DNA of 64,000 nucleotides, taken from Fructobacillus durionis. Lineage in GTDB: Bacteria; Bacillota; Bacilli; Lactobacillales; Lactobacillaceae. Below the pieces are notes generated by a model. The model worked only from the letters and a program-made list of their open reading frames with translations, was not told where the DNA came from and searched no databases. The stretch spans positions 62,001 to 126,000 of the forward strand of contig NZ_FOLI01000002.1 in assembly GCF_900112405.1 (NCBI RefSeq), written 5' to 3'. Shown piece after piece: positions 36,096 through 44,526 of the stretch (its first letter is position 1; every line of letters begins with the position of its first letter). Made by a program: the position numbers and the translations under genes.

Positions 36096-36770
36096 ATGGC
36101 GACATTTCACTTAACGGATTCAACTTGGGACCAGGGGCTCGGACAGCTCCTGCCAGACAACTATGAGGAGCGGGCGACTGCTTTTTTGAATCGGATTTAT
36201 AACGAAGAAACGCCGACGTATCCAGCGCGTCAGCGCGTTTTTTACGCCTATCAGGAAACACCCTTAGAAAAGACCAAAGTCATTATCCTAGGCCAAGATC
36301 CCTACCACCAACCAGGACAGGCGCAGGGCCTTTCCTTCTCTGTTCCAGATGGTATGAAGACGCCACCATCACTCCGTAACATTTTAAAGGAGCTGGATGA
36401 TGACCTTGGTGCCGTTCGTTTGCACCAAGACCTGACCCCCTGGGCAAAACAGGGTGTTCTACTCTTAAACGCCGTTTTAACTGTTAAGGACTCACAGGCT
36501 AACGCCCATCAGGGACAAATCTGGGAAACGCTCACCGATGCAACCATTCAGTTAGCATCCGATGATCCCAGCCCAAAAGTTTTTATCCTTTGGGGCAGCT
36601 TTGCACAGAAGAAGGCCAAGTTGATTGATACGAGTCGCCACTGTATCATTCAATCGGCCCATCCAAGCCCTTTGTCAGCTTACCGTGGCTTTTTTGGTTC
36701 CAAGCCATTTAGCCGAGCCAATGACTTTTTAAAAAAGTCTTTACTTTCGCCAATTAACTGGTTGGAATGA
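36096..36770 (+). CDS. ung: Uracil-DNA glycosylase
   Basis: Removes uracil from DNA, family 1. 224 residues. Water-activating loop GQDPYHQPGQAQGLSFSV, the KTPPSLRNILKEL stretch, LLNAVLTV, and the minor-groove loop HPSPLSAYRGFFGSKPFSRAN are all present. AGGAG lies 10 bases before the ATG. pta follows after 63 bases with its own promoter, the common Lactobacillales ung-pta pair. Confidence 0.97.
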   Translation: MATFHLTDSTWDQGLGQLLPDNYEERATAFLNRIYNEETPTYPARQRVFYAYQETPLEKTKVIILGQDPYHQPGQAQGLSFSVPDGMKTPPSLRNILKELDDDLGAVRLHQDLTPWAKQGVLLLNAVLTVKDSQANAHQGQIWETLTDATIQLASDDPSPKVFILWGSFAQKKAKLIDTSRHCIIQSAHPSPLSAYRGFFGSKPFSRANDFLKKSLLSPINWLE

Positions 36771-36789
36771 CTTCTTTTTAAAGGGACTT

Positions 36790-36798
36790 TGCTATAAT
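36790..36798 (+). promoter_or_regulatory. Extended -10 promoter for pta
   Basis: TGCTATAAT, a perfect extended -10, 35 bases before the pta start. As no terminator lies between pta and gtfA, it may also feed the glycosylation operon. Confidence 0.6.
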
Positions 36799-36833
36799 TT
36801 AATTAAGTAATTACTTTTTTGAGGAGAGCCATC

Positions 36834-37823
36834 ATGTCACTATTTGATGAACTAAAAGAAAAGATTCAAGACGAAAACATTCGCCTTGTTTTTCCTGAAG
36901 GAGAAGACGTTCGTATCCAGGGCGCTGCGATTCGTTTAGCCGATGAAGAACTTATCCAACCAATTTTATTGGGCGATACAGCCGCTATTCAAGAAACTGC
37001 CGAAACGGCTGGCTATGATTTAAGCAAAGTCCAAGTGGTTGATCCGGAAAAGCAAAGTGCTGCTGACCAGTCTGCCATGGTGGAAGCTCTGGTTGAACGT
37101 CGGAATGGAAAGACAGACGCAAGCACTGCCAAGAAATGGTTAACGGACGTGAACTATTTTGGAACCATGATGGTTCAAATGGGGCAGGCGGATGGAATGG
37201 TTTCCGGAGCCGTTCATCCAACGGGTGATACGGTTCGACCAGCTTTGCAATTGATTAAGACAGCACCTGGTTCACGCCGAATTTCTGGTTCTTTCTTCTT
37301 GCAAAAGGGTGAGCAGCGCTATGTCTTTGCAGACTGCGCCATTAACATCGAGCTTGACGCCCCAACGATGGCGCAAGTGGCCATTCAATCAGCCCAAACG
37401 GCTAAGGCCTTTGGGGTCGACCCAAAGATTGCCATGCTTTCATTTTCAACAAAGGGCTCTGCCAAGGGTGAAATGGTTGAGAAGGTTGTGGAAGCTACTC
37501 AAATGGCTAAGGAAATGGCCCCTGAACTTGCTGATGACATCGATGGTGAATTGCAGTTTGATGCTGCCTTTGTTCCTTCTGTTGCCAAGGCCAAGGCGCC
37601 TGGTTCAGCAGTGGCTGGTCATGCGAACGTCTTTGTGTTCCCAAGTTTGGAAGCGGGTAACATTGGTTATAAGATTGCACAGCGTCTGGGTGGTTTTGAG
37701 GCAATGGGACCAATCTTGCAGGGATTAGCAAAACCTGTCTCTGACTTGTCACGTGGTTGTTCAGAAGAGGATGTCTATAAGGTGGCGATTATCACCGCAA
37801 TCCAGTTTCAGAACCAAAAGTAA
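36834..37823 (+). CDS. pta: Phosphate acetyltransferase
   Basis: Interconverts acetyl-CoA and acetyl phosphate, part of the ethanol/acetate branch of heterofermentation. 329 residues, the short Pta form. Seen: RLVFPEGEDVRI, the central MVSGAVHPTGDTVRPALQLIKT, SFSTKGSAKGE and NVFVFPSLEAGNIGYKIAQRLG. Start ATG 36834 lies 6 bases after GAGGAGAG. Only 34 bases and no terminator separate it from gtfA, so the acetyl-transfer gene and the surface-glycan operon may share a transcript. Confidence 0.96.
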   Translation: MSLFDELKEKIQDENIRLVFPEGEDVRIQGAAIRLADEELIQPILLGDTAAIQETAETAGYDLSKVQVVDPEKQSAADQSAMVEALVERRNGKTDASTAKKWLTDVNYFGTMMVQMGQADGMVSGAVHPTGDTVRPALQLIKTAPGSRRISGSFFLQKGEQRYVFADCAINIELDAPTMAQVAIQSAQTAKAFGVDPKIAMLSFSTKGSAKGEMVEKVVEATQMAKEMAPELADDIDGELQFDAAFVPSVAKAKAPGSAVAGHANVFVFPSLEAGNIGYKIAQRLGGFEAMGPILQGLAKPVSDLSRGCSEEDVYKVAIITAIQFQNQK

Positions 37824-37857
37824 TGAACGTTGCCGGTAGCATACTTTGGAGGACCAG

Positions 37858-39327
37858 ATGAACTTCTTTTTAAATAAAGGATTAGGGCATGGAAACTCAG
37901 GGGTTGAACACGCCCAATTCTACCGGCAGCAAGCTTTTTCGGACTTGCATCAGCCAGTTAAACTAGTCTATTCAGATCTACTCCCAAAACTGCATGAGCA
38001 CATGCGGGAGTGGCATTTAGCAGAATCAGATGTCATTAATCTCTATGATTATTTAATGGCCGCTGATCCAGAAAAATACCTGGAAGAGGGTTTGACTGAA
38101 TCGGAACAAGAGTCCTATGACCAAACGGTTCTTTCTGACTTTAGTAAAACCAACCGGGTTGTTATTGAACAGGCAACGTCCGGTTATATCATTCGGCGAA
38201 TGAAGGAAAAAGTCTTTAACGAGAAGAAACAGTTGTACATTGTGTCTGACGCGCAAGTGGTGCTGACTTCCGGGAAACGGCGCTTATCTTGGTCATACCG
38301 TCTGGTAGATGAAACTCGGGAAATGACGGCTATCTTCTTGGAAAATTTCCAGGGAAAAGACTATTACTTTCAAAACTTTTACCAGCTTTTGGCCTTTTTC
38401 ATGGATAACTTGCAGGAACATTTTGGACCAGCCCGTTATTTCTTTGACCGGGGCTTAGATTATGATGAGTATCTTGTGGCCAACCGAAAGCAGCACCAGC
38501 ATGATCAATTGGTTGCTGTTGTTCACGCCAACCACCGCTTAGCAAACATCGGGAATCGAATTGTTTTCAACCAGTTTTACCAGTATTTAGCCAACCATAT
38601 TTCTGCTTACGATGCGGTGGTGGTTGCAACTCGCCATCAGCAGGTGGCTTTGCAGTCGGATTTAGGATTGCTTGGTTACGATGTTTCAGAAAAGGCGAAG
38701 GTGCATGCTGTTCCTGTTGGCTTTGTGAAGCAGGTTCGGGATGGCGCGAAAAGTTCGGTTGATTCTGATAGAACACTACGTTTGGTGACGGCTTCTCGCT
38801 TACACCAGGAAAAGCATATTGACCAGATTATTCTAGCTGTTGCTGCGTTGCGGCGAGCAGGGGTCCAAGCTGATTTAACGATTTATGGTTCCGGCCAAGA
38901 AAAAAAGGCTTTAGAACAACTGATACAAGAGCAAGGGCTCGAGCAAAACGTACACCTTGCTGGGCTTTCACAGAACCTAGCGACTGATTTAGAAACGTTT
39001 GACCTATATGTGTCGGCTTCCTATTCTGAGGGCTTCGGTTTGACCTATTTGGAGGCGCTTAGTCAGCGATTACCAATTATCTCTTATGCCAATGAATACG
39101 GAGCTCAGGAATTGGTCTCAGATGGTTATAATGGTTATTTAGCCCCCTTCTCGGTTGATGACAATCAAATCCCTGAGAGCGTCGACGCTCTGGTCTCAGC
39201 GATTATTAAGGCCGAGAGTCAGTTAGAACAATTAAGTCAGGGCGCTGGTTTAACAGCGCAGGGTTACCTGAAAGAAGCGGTAACAAAGTCTTGGCAAAAG
39301 TTATTGGAGGACCTTCATGAAAATTGA
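37858..39327 (+). CDS. gtfA: Accessory-Sec glycosyltransferase GtfA (GlcNAc transferase for serine-rich proteins)
   Basis: GtfA proteins add the first GlcNAc to Ser/Thr of serine-rich repeat adhesins before export. 489 residues; streptococcal GtfA is about 500. The N-terminus MNFFLNKGLGHGNSGVEHAQ with YRQQAF and KLVYSDLL matches the family start, followed by the extended beta-sheet domain and a GT-B/GT4 catalytic domain with VTASRLHQEKHIDQII (about 310) and the EX7E motif E391-E399 (SEGFGLTYLEAL). Ribosome site GGAGG (37848-37852), 5 bases from ATG. It overlaps the next gene by 11 bases. Family is secure; the acceptor protein is not in this window. Confidence 0.9.
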   Translation: MNFFLNKGLGHGNSGVEHAQFYRQQAFSDLHQPVKLVYSDLLPKLHEHMREWHLAESDVINLYDYLMAADPEKYLEEGLTESEQESYDQTVLSDFSKTNRVVIEQATSGYIIRRMKEKVFNEKKQLYIVSDAQVVLTSGKRRLSWSYRLVDETREMTAIFLENFQGKDYYFQNFYQLLAFFMDNLQEHFGPARYFFDRGLDYDEYLVANRKQHQHDQLVAVVHANHRLANIGNRIVFNQFYQYLANHISAYDAVVVATRHQQVALQSDLGLLGYDVSEKAKVHAVPVGFVKQVRDGAKSSVDSDRTLRLVTASRLHQEKHIDQIILAVAALRRAGVQADLTIYGSGQEKKALEQLIQEQGLEQNVHLAGLSQNLATDLETFDLYVSASYSEGFGLTYLEALSQRLPIISYANEYGAQELVSDGYNGYLAPFSVDDNQIPESVDALVSAIIKAESQLEQLSQGAGLTAQGYLKEAVTKSWQKLLEDLHEN

Positions 39328-40150
39328 GTTGATTGAATCACTTGATAAGCGTGCGGAACCTTCAGTCGCTTGGCAAATTAACCAGGTCCGGAAGGGGCAG
39401 GCAGACTGTCTTTTCTTGTTAAATCCCCATGAGGATGCTAAAACTATCTGCCGTACACTGGGGTTAAAGGATAGTCAAGTTTTTGATATGGCTAGTCGGG
39501 AGTCCTTAGAATCTGTACCTGATGGTGACGGTCGCTTTCTCTTTAATATTAATGTTCCAAATCAAGGACAAATTAATTTAGATGAGGAGGGTGCCGTTAA
39601 TTTTTCTTCTGCGGGACAGCGGATTGCCAACGTTGTCTTATTTTCAAATAGTCATTACCTGGTGCAAGCCATTGCCTGGCTTGACCAAGATGGCCACGTG
39701 AGTCGAAAGGACATCTACCGGCGAAATGGTCAACTCTTTGCCCGGCAGTATTTTAACCGAGGTGAATTGCTGGAATCTGAATTTTATTTCGGACATGGGT
39801 TGGCGGTTTTGTCTGACTTTTACTTCCTGGGTCGGCGTAATTTTTCACGTGTCTTTGGTACTAGTTATCCTAGTTATGAGGCAGCTCAACAGGATTACTT
39901 TGCGAAGATTGAGGGTGAGAGTGAAGTTGAAATTACCAAAATCGGTAGTTTGGGCACGATTGCCAAGAAGGCCGTTCTGACTTTACCACAGGGGCTATTC
40001 GATGAGAATGAGTCCGTCGATGCAGAGGTTCAAATGATATTGGAGAACCCGAGTTATCCAATTGATGAAGTCAGGGTATCAGCCGATGATTACAAAATGG
40101 CTGAACGGCTTGGATTGCCTTTATACAAATTGAAAGTAACAAATTTTTAA
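39317..40150 (+). CDS. gtfB: Short GtfB-like glycosylation chaperone (accessory Sec)
   Basis: GtfB normally pairs with GtfA to recognise the unfolded or partly glycosylated adhesin; usual size is about 440 residues. This protein has 277. The region about 74-160 (RIANVVLFSNSHYL, AIAWLDQDGHVSRKDIYRRNGQLFARQYF) resembles the extended beta-sheet, substrate-binding domain. The second half does not show a recognisable GT-B domain. The stop is only 39 bases before asp1, so no lost 3' half is hidden there. Ribosome site GGAGG inside gtfA. Identification by context and domain resemblance; a separate Asp-like protein is the alternative. Confidence 0.68.
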   Translation: MKIELIESLDKRAEPSVAWQINQVRKGQADCLFLLNPHEDAKTICRTLGLKDSQVFDMASRESLESVPDGDGRFLFNINVPNQGQINLDEEGAVNFSSAGQRIANVVLFSNSHYLVQAIAWLDQDGHVSRKDIYRRNGQLFARQYFNRGELLESEFYFGHGLAVLSDFYFLGRRNFSRVFGTSYPSYEAAQQDYFAKIEGESEVEITKIGSLGTIAKKAVLTLPQGLFDENESVDAEVQMILENPSYPIDEVRVSADDYKMAERLGLPLYKLKVTNF

Positions 40151-40162
40151 GCCCGTACGGGC
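40151..40162 (+). repeat. 12-base perfect GC-rich palindrome between gtfB and asp1
   Basis: GCCCGTACGGGC begins immediately after the gtfB-like stop codon. There is no T tract, so it is not a terminator. It could be an mRNA processing or stabilising hairpin, or a protein site, within the operon. Confidence 0.5.
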
Positions 40163-40189
40163 GTACATAGTAGTGAAAGAGGATTCGTC

Positions 40190-41608
40190 GTGTCATTTGC
40201 TGTCATTCCTGGTTGGCCAAATAATTTTCAGATTGGTCAAGAAGATAAACAATTAAACGCATTGATCAAGCAGGTTGCATCACAAACCGAGCCTTTTTTA
40301 GTTTTGCCAACTTATTTGCCAAAGTGGCAGTCAATGCGGCAGCAGTTAGGTTTGGTTGATATACCATATTGGTCGGCTTTTGACGCCCTACAAAAGGTAA
40401 GCGTGCAAGAAAGACGACCTATGCAGCTGGAAGACTTAACCTGGCCAAAGGATGCGCAGTTTGTTCGAATGTTTGATCGAATTGTCGTCCTTTCGGGTAC
40501 GTCAATCTATGGAACGGTCTTTTTCACCTATCCTAAAGCTGACCAAATTGATCGCATTGATTTGTTGAAAAAGGGCAAGTTGAGCCAGCAGTTGACGGTT
40601 GATGACCGAGGCTTTATTTCACGGGTTTTAGACTACGAAGAGGGACAACTAACGAAGGCCTCCTATCTATCACAGTCAGGTGCAGTAGTTGCTGCACAAG
40701 ATTGCTTGACGGGTCAAGTGCAAGCCATTTTACCTGATGGCCGTAAAGTCTCCTATCCAAAAATATCTGATTTAGTTCAAGAACTGACGGTTGCCTATCT
40801 GAAGGCACACCATTACCAGGAAGGCTTGATTGCTAATTCAGAATTAAACTACCAGATTGCCAAACAAGTTGGCTTTAACCGGCTTTTCTTGTGGTCTGGA
40901 CAGGAGACGGCGTCAAATTTGCAGGATAATTGGCAGTCGTTATCGGCTGAAGTAGAGCTTTTAGTGAGCCAACAAAGTACTACAGCCGAGGAAGAGTTTG
41001 ACTCAAGTGCTTTAATTGCGCCCTATCCTGTTCAAGGAAAAGAAGTTGTTCAACGGAAGAACCAAACGGTTTTGTACGTTAAAATTGGTGACTTAGATTT
41101 TTCAAAGCAAAGCGCTTTGATTCAGCAGGCCGTTCAGCTCTTTAGTGATGATGAAAATCGGACCGTGATTTTTGAGGGGGTCAACGTTCCGGCGACTTTC
41201 CCAGCACTTCTTGAAGAAGCTATCGAAAAGCAAGTGATGTCAGCAGCTAATGAACAGCTCTTAGCAGAAGCCAAGGCACACTTCGTCCTCTTAGGTGAAC
41301 AGTCAGAGAAGAGCCGTTTGCAGTACTTGTTAACTAGCTCGCTATACGTTGATTTGTCACAGCAGCCTGACTTAGAGGCGGTTGCAGAGACGGTAGCCCT
41401 GGCTTTGCCAACTTTTACAGCTGTTAAAACCGCCTACTCACTGCTGGATGGATTTGATTCGGTTGAACCAGAAGAGTTGGCTGCGAAAGTAAGCGACCTA
41501 TTGACAGCTAGCGGCTGGCAGCAAGCCCAAGAACAACTAATTCAGCAACAAGCCAATCTATCTTCTGCAGTCTTAGATGAGCAGTGGCGGTTGCGTTTAA
41601 AAAAATAA
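40190..41608 (+). CDS. asp1: Accessory Sec system protein Asp1
   Basis: Asp1, Asp2 and Asp3 form a complex needed for export of serine-rich glycoproteins through SecA2/SecY2. 472 residues. The start MSFAVIPGWPNNF parallels the family beginning (M-x-F-x-I-P-x-W). A middle region (about 95-190: FDRIVVLSGTSIYGTVFFTYPKADQIDRIDLL) resembles the beta-sheet domain of GtfA/GtfB, and a GT-B-like half follows (YVKIGDLDFS, NRTVIFEGV). GTG start after AAAGAGGA. The order gtfA-gtfB-asp1-asp2-asp3 supports the call. Confidence 0.82.
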   Translation: MSFAVIPGWPNNFQIGQEDKQLNALIKQVASQTEPFLVLPTYLPKWQSMRQQLGLVDIPYWSAFDALQKVSVQERRPMQLEDLTWPKDAQFVRMFDRIVVLSGTSIYGTVFFTYPKADQIDRIDLLKKGKLSQQLTVDDRGFISRVLDYEEGQLTKASYLSQSGAVVAAQDCLTGQVQAILPDGRKVSYPKISDLVQELTVAYLKAHHYQEGLIANSELNYQIAKQVGFNRLFLWSGQETASNLQDNWQSLSAEVELLVSQQSTTAEEEFDSSALIAPYPVQGKEVVQRKNQTVLYVKIGDLDFSKQSALIQQAVQLFSDDENRTVIFEGVNVPATFPALLEEAIEKQVMSAANEQLLAEAKAHFVLLGEQSEKSRLQYLLTSSLYVDLSQQPDLEAVAETVALALPTFTAVKTAYSLLDGFDSVEPEELAAKVSDLLTASGWQQAQEQLIQQQANLSSAVLDEQWRLRLKK

Positions 41609-41637
41609 AGCATTCTATTTTGCTTTAAGGAGTAGCC

Positions 41638-43176
41638 ATGACACAAACTATGTCAATTTTACAAATTGGGGGAACTGATTGGACTAATCAGGTGGCTGAC
41701 TATCCACTGGATTGGACATTTTGCCAAAACATTGACCTCCCGGTTTTGCTGGCTCGTCAAAAAAGTCCAAAGAGCTTGCCTTTTAATTATGTTTTGTTAA
41801 CGGACTCCATTTTGGATTCGGCTGTTTTAGCGCGGCAGATTCAGGAGTGGCCGGCCTATCGGGTTCTCTACCTAGGTGAACTAAAAGACTTTACCCCAAC
41901 GATTCAAAAGGCCCTAGTGGAACGCCGGGCCTTTTCGTTGAGCGAGCAGACAGCGGAATCCGTGGCCGAGAAGATTTTAAGAGACTTCTACCAAGGGCAG
42001 GCTGGTTTTGCGACTCGTTTTTCAGAAAATCAGCTTCTGCCAGAAAACAATTACGCTTGGCACTGGCGCCGAGCGGGGCGTTTTGAAACGACGGTTTCTG
42101 GTGACTTTGGCGATAGTTTCCAACAGATTGCGACTTTAAAGACTTTTCCGGGGGACTTTCAGCCTAGTCAGGAGAACCTTCTCTACGCTGACTATTCAAC
42201 GACCGGTAGCGTGGAATTAGCACTGTCCTTTGTCTTCTTTCAAAACGGTGGTTTGCAACAGTTAAAGCTTTTTCAAAATCCGGATGCTCGAAAACTTCCC
42301 ATGGTCCGTGCACCAAAGGATTATCAAGATTACCAAATTATGGTACTCGCTAAGGGGATTGGGAGCCTAACACTTCGTAACTTACACCAGCGTAAGTCTC
42401 GTCATGGGGTTGGATACTTCATTCCTGGTGGCGAACGATTCCTGACAGCTGATGGGCAGGAAATTCATTCCTACTTCAATCCAGGCTGTAAGAAGGGGCC
42501 GCTCGTGGTTGCCTTTGCAGGCACCCGTTTGCACGTGGAAGGCTTTGAAATGATGGGCCCCTTAGATGAACTTGGTTACCCATACCTACTCTTTACCGAT
42601 ACACGGGCACAGGGTGGGGCCTTTATGGTTGGAAATGAAGAATTTGAACAATTGGTCATGGCACGTATTTCTGAAGCGGAGTTAAGTCTGGGTCAGGAGG
42701 CTGAAAATACAATTTTCACCGGTTATTCAATGGGTTCTTATCCAGCCATGTACTATGCTGGTAAAATGAAAAGCCGTCATTTGGTTATTGCAAAACCAAT
42801 TATTAACTTGGGAAGCTTTACTGCCAAGGGCAGCTTTGCCCACCAGGGAATTAACCATGATTGGCCAATTGATGTTCGACAGGTTTTGACTGGGCGTTTA
42901 GACGAACGTGATACTGGTGCCTTGAATCGAAAGTTGTGGTCAGCTCTTGATCAGTTAAACTGGCCAAAGACACATGTCGATTTATATACAATGCAGCAAG
43001 ACGAGTATGATGGGGAATCATTCCCTCAGCTGTTAGACTATTTGAAAGAGAAACAGGCTCAGCTACACCACGTCGAGGTTCCTGGCCGCCATGAAGAAAA
43101 AATTGCGGTCATGATTGACTTCATTCAGAAGTCAATTGAAAAGCAAGCACAGCAGCAAATGGGAGGGTTCAGATAA
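41638..43176 (+). CDS. asp2: Accessory Sec system protein Asp2 (alpha/beta-hydrolase, glycan O-acetyltransferase type)
   Basis: Asp2 has a dual role in streptococci: export of the adhesin and O-acetylation of its GlcNAc. 512 residues. The N-terminal half is an accessory beta-rich region; the C-terminal half is an alpha/beta-hydrolase with the nucleophile elbow TGYSMGSYPAMYY (Ser364) and a late histidine in VPGRHEEK (His485), so the enzyme looks catalytically intact. AAGGAG lies 7 bases ahead of the ATG. asp3 starts on the base after its stop. Confidence 0.88.
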   Translation: MTQTMSILQIGGTDWTNQVADYPLDWTFCQNIDLPVLLARQKSPKSLPFNYVLLTDSILDSAVLARQIQEWPAYRVLYLGELKDFTPTIQKALVERRAFSLSEQTAESVAEKILRDFYQGQAGFATRFSENQLLPENNYAWHWRRAGRFETTVSGDFGDSFQQIATLKTFPGDFQPSQENLLYADYSTTGSVELALSFVFFQNGGLQQLKLFQNPDARKLPMVRAPKDYQDYQIMVLAKGIGSLTLRNLHQRKSRHGVGYFIPGGERFLTADGQEIHSYFNPGCKKGPLVVAFAGTRLHVEGFEMMGPLDELGYPYLLFTDTRAQGGAFMVGNEEFEQLVMARISEAELSLGQEAENTIFTGYSMGSYPAMYYAGKMKSRHLVIAKPIINLGSFTAKGSFAHQGINHDWPIDVRQVLTGRLDERDTGALNRKLWSALDQLNWPKTHVDLYTMQQDEYDGESFPQLLDYLKEKQAQLHHVEVPGRHEEKIAVMIDFIQKSIEKQAQQQMGGFR

Positions 43177-44490
43177 ATGCAAACTCAAATTTACTGGCAA
43201 CCCCAGACGATGCTACATGAATTACAAGGGGCGGTCATTGATTTTGTAAAAGAGGACGAAGTACACTATCAAAATCATTTTTTGCCTTCTGGAAAAGTCA
43301 TTGCTTCTTGGACTGATTCGGATAACTACTTTCAAAACAAAGCGATTGGGGAATTGCCCCAGTTAGAGGCCGGGAAAGAATACAGGGCAAAGCGTTTTAT
43401 TGAAAACTCCGATAAAATGCATGCCTACTTATCCTGGCGCTTCTATGATGAGAAGGGGAAATTGATTGATCAGCACTACCAAAACGGGGATGAGGATACC
43501 TTTGTCGTTCCTAACCATTACGCTAGTTACCGCTTAGATTTACTCTCTGCCGGTGTTGGTTCCTTTGTTTTTCACGAAATTCAGTTGTCCAAAGCGGTTG
43601 ATGGTGTGCTGGTCGACGGTGACCATGCTTTAACTGATCATCTAACAGCCTATTTGGATCTTCCTGAAAAAATTGTGTCAAAAACACTACGGGTTGTTCT
43701 ATCCGAACCCCGTTTCCGAACGATGGATTATCCAATCAAAGATATTCAGTCTTCGCCACAGGCCGTTTTGTTCTTAGCCACTGACTTAATGCACTGCCAG
43801 TCTTACTATGATGAAAAGGCACTCGATTACATCCGACAGGCTAAGAAGGCAGTAAGGGCTAAGAACATTGAATTCATTGGTTATGGACCTATTTCTTCCT
43901 TAACCGCCTTACTCTACCGAAAGGCAGTGAATGGTTCAACAGCTGTTATCCCAACAAAGGAGGAGTTGGCTCTTCCGGCTGGCTATAACCGTCGGTCACC
44001 GGGGTTAGCGACTTTTCTGGAGTCACTTCCAAAAAAGATTGAAGAAGAACGCACTAGTGAAGACGGGCTTTTAACGCAACCGTCATTACTTGCCAACGAT
44101 GCACCAGTACAAGCACTGGCTGCAAAAGGCGAGCTCCTTGCTTCTTTGGAATATTTAGATTGGCCGCTTGATAAGAAGGCTGAGAAGAAGCGAAAAGCAG
44201 AAGAACACGCTGCCCATGTGCAAGCCGAGAAGGCCGAAAAGCTACGTGCTAAGCAGGATAAGAAGCAGGCTGCCGGTCAATCAACCACAGAATTGGGTTC
44301 AGCCAATATTCGCGCTGTGCAGGAGAAAAAGGCGGCTGCAAAAGAAGAAAAGAAAGCGCCAACGAAGAAAACATTCTTTAAACGAGGTCACGGTTTCCGT
44401 AAGCGCCAGTTAGAGCGGGCTGAGGAAATGAAGGAAAAACCATCTTCTAGTCAGCTTCTACAAGACTTTTTCACCAAAAATCGTTCATAA
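43177..44490 (+). CDS. asp3: Enlarged accessory Sec system protein Asp3
   Basis: 437 residues, whereas streptococcal Asp3 is usually well under 300. Residues about 1-145 form the beta-rich Asp3 domain (GSFVFHEIQLSKA near its end). Residues about 165-290 form a second alpha/beta-like part in which IEFIGYGPISSLTALLY (231-247) looks like a hydrolase nucleophile elbow with glycine instead of serine at 237. The tail (332-437) is strongly basic and helical, with repeated K/A/E runs and KKTFFKRGHGFRKRQ. Last gene of the operon, followed by a terminator. The Asp3 call rests on position and the N-terminal domain. Confidence 0.75.
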   Translation: MQTQIYWQPQTMLHELQGAVIDFVKEDEVHYQNHFLPSGKVIASWTDSDNYFQNKAIGELPQLEAGKEYRAKRFIENSDKMHAYLSWRFYDEKGKLIDQHYQNGDEDTFVVPNHYASYRLDLLSAGVGSFVFHEIQLSKAVDGVLVDGDHALTDHLTAYLDLPEKIVSKTLRVVLSEPRFRTMDYPIKDIQSSPQAVLFLATDLMHCQSYYDEKALDYIRQAKKAVRAKNIEFIGYGPISSLTALLYRKAVNGSTAVIPTKEELALPAGYNRRSPGLATFLESLPKKIEEERTSEDGLLTQPSLLANDAPVQALAAKGELLASLEYLDWPLDKKAEKKRKAEEHAAHVQAEKAEKLRAKQDKKQAAGQSTTELGSANIRAVQEKKAAAKEEKKAPTKKTFFKRGHGFRKRQLERAEEMKEKPSSSQLLQDFFTKNRS

Positions 44491-44522
44491 AAAAAGACAC
44501 CCCAACGGGTGTCTCTTTTTTT
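44488..44522. terminator. Terminator between asp3 and the TauE/SafE gene
   Basis: AAAAAAGACACCC / GGGTGTCTCTTTTT stem (one bulge) with A and T runs on each side, serving both convergent genes. Confidence 0.88.
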
Positions 44523-44526
44523 ATGG

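Noticed and set aside
39317-40189. Frameshift or truncation hiding the second half of gtfB
   Set aside because: The space to asp1 is 39 bases and no GtfB-like sequence appears in other frames, so a local frameshift cannot explain the short protein.
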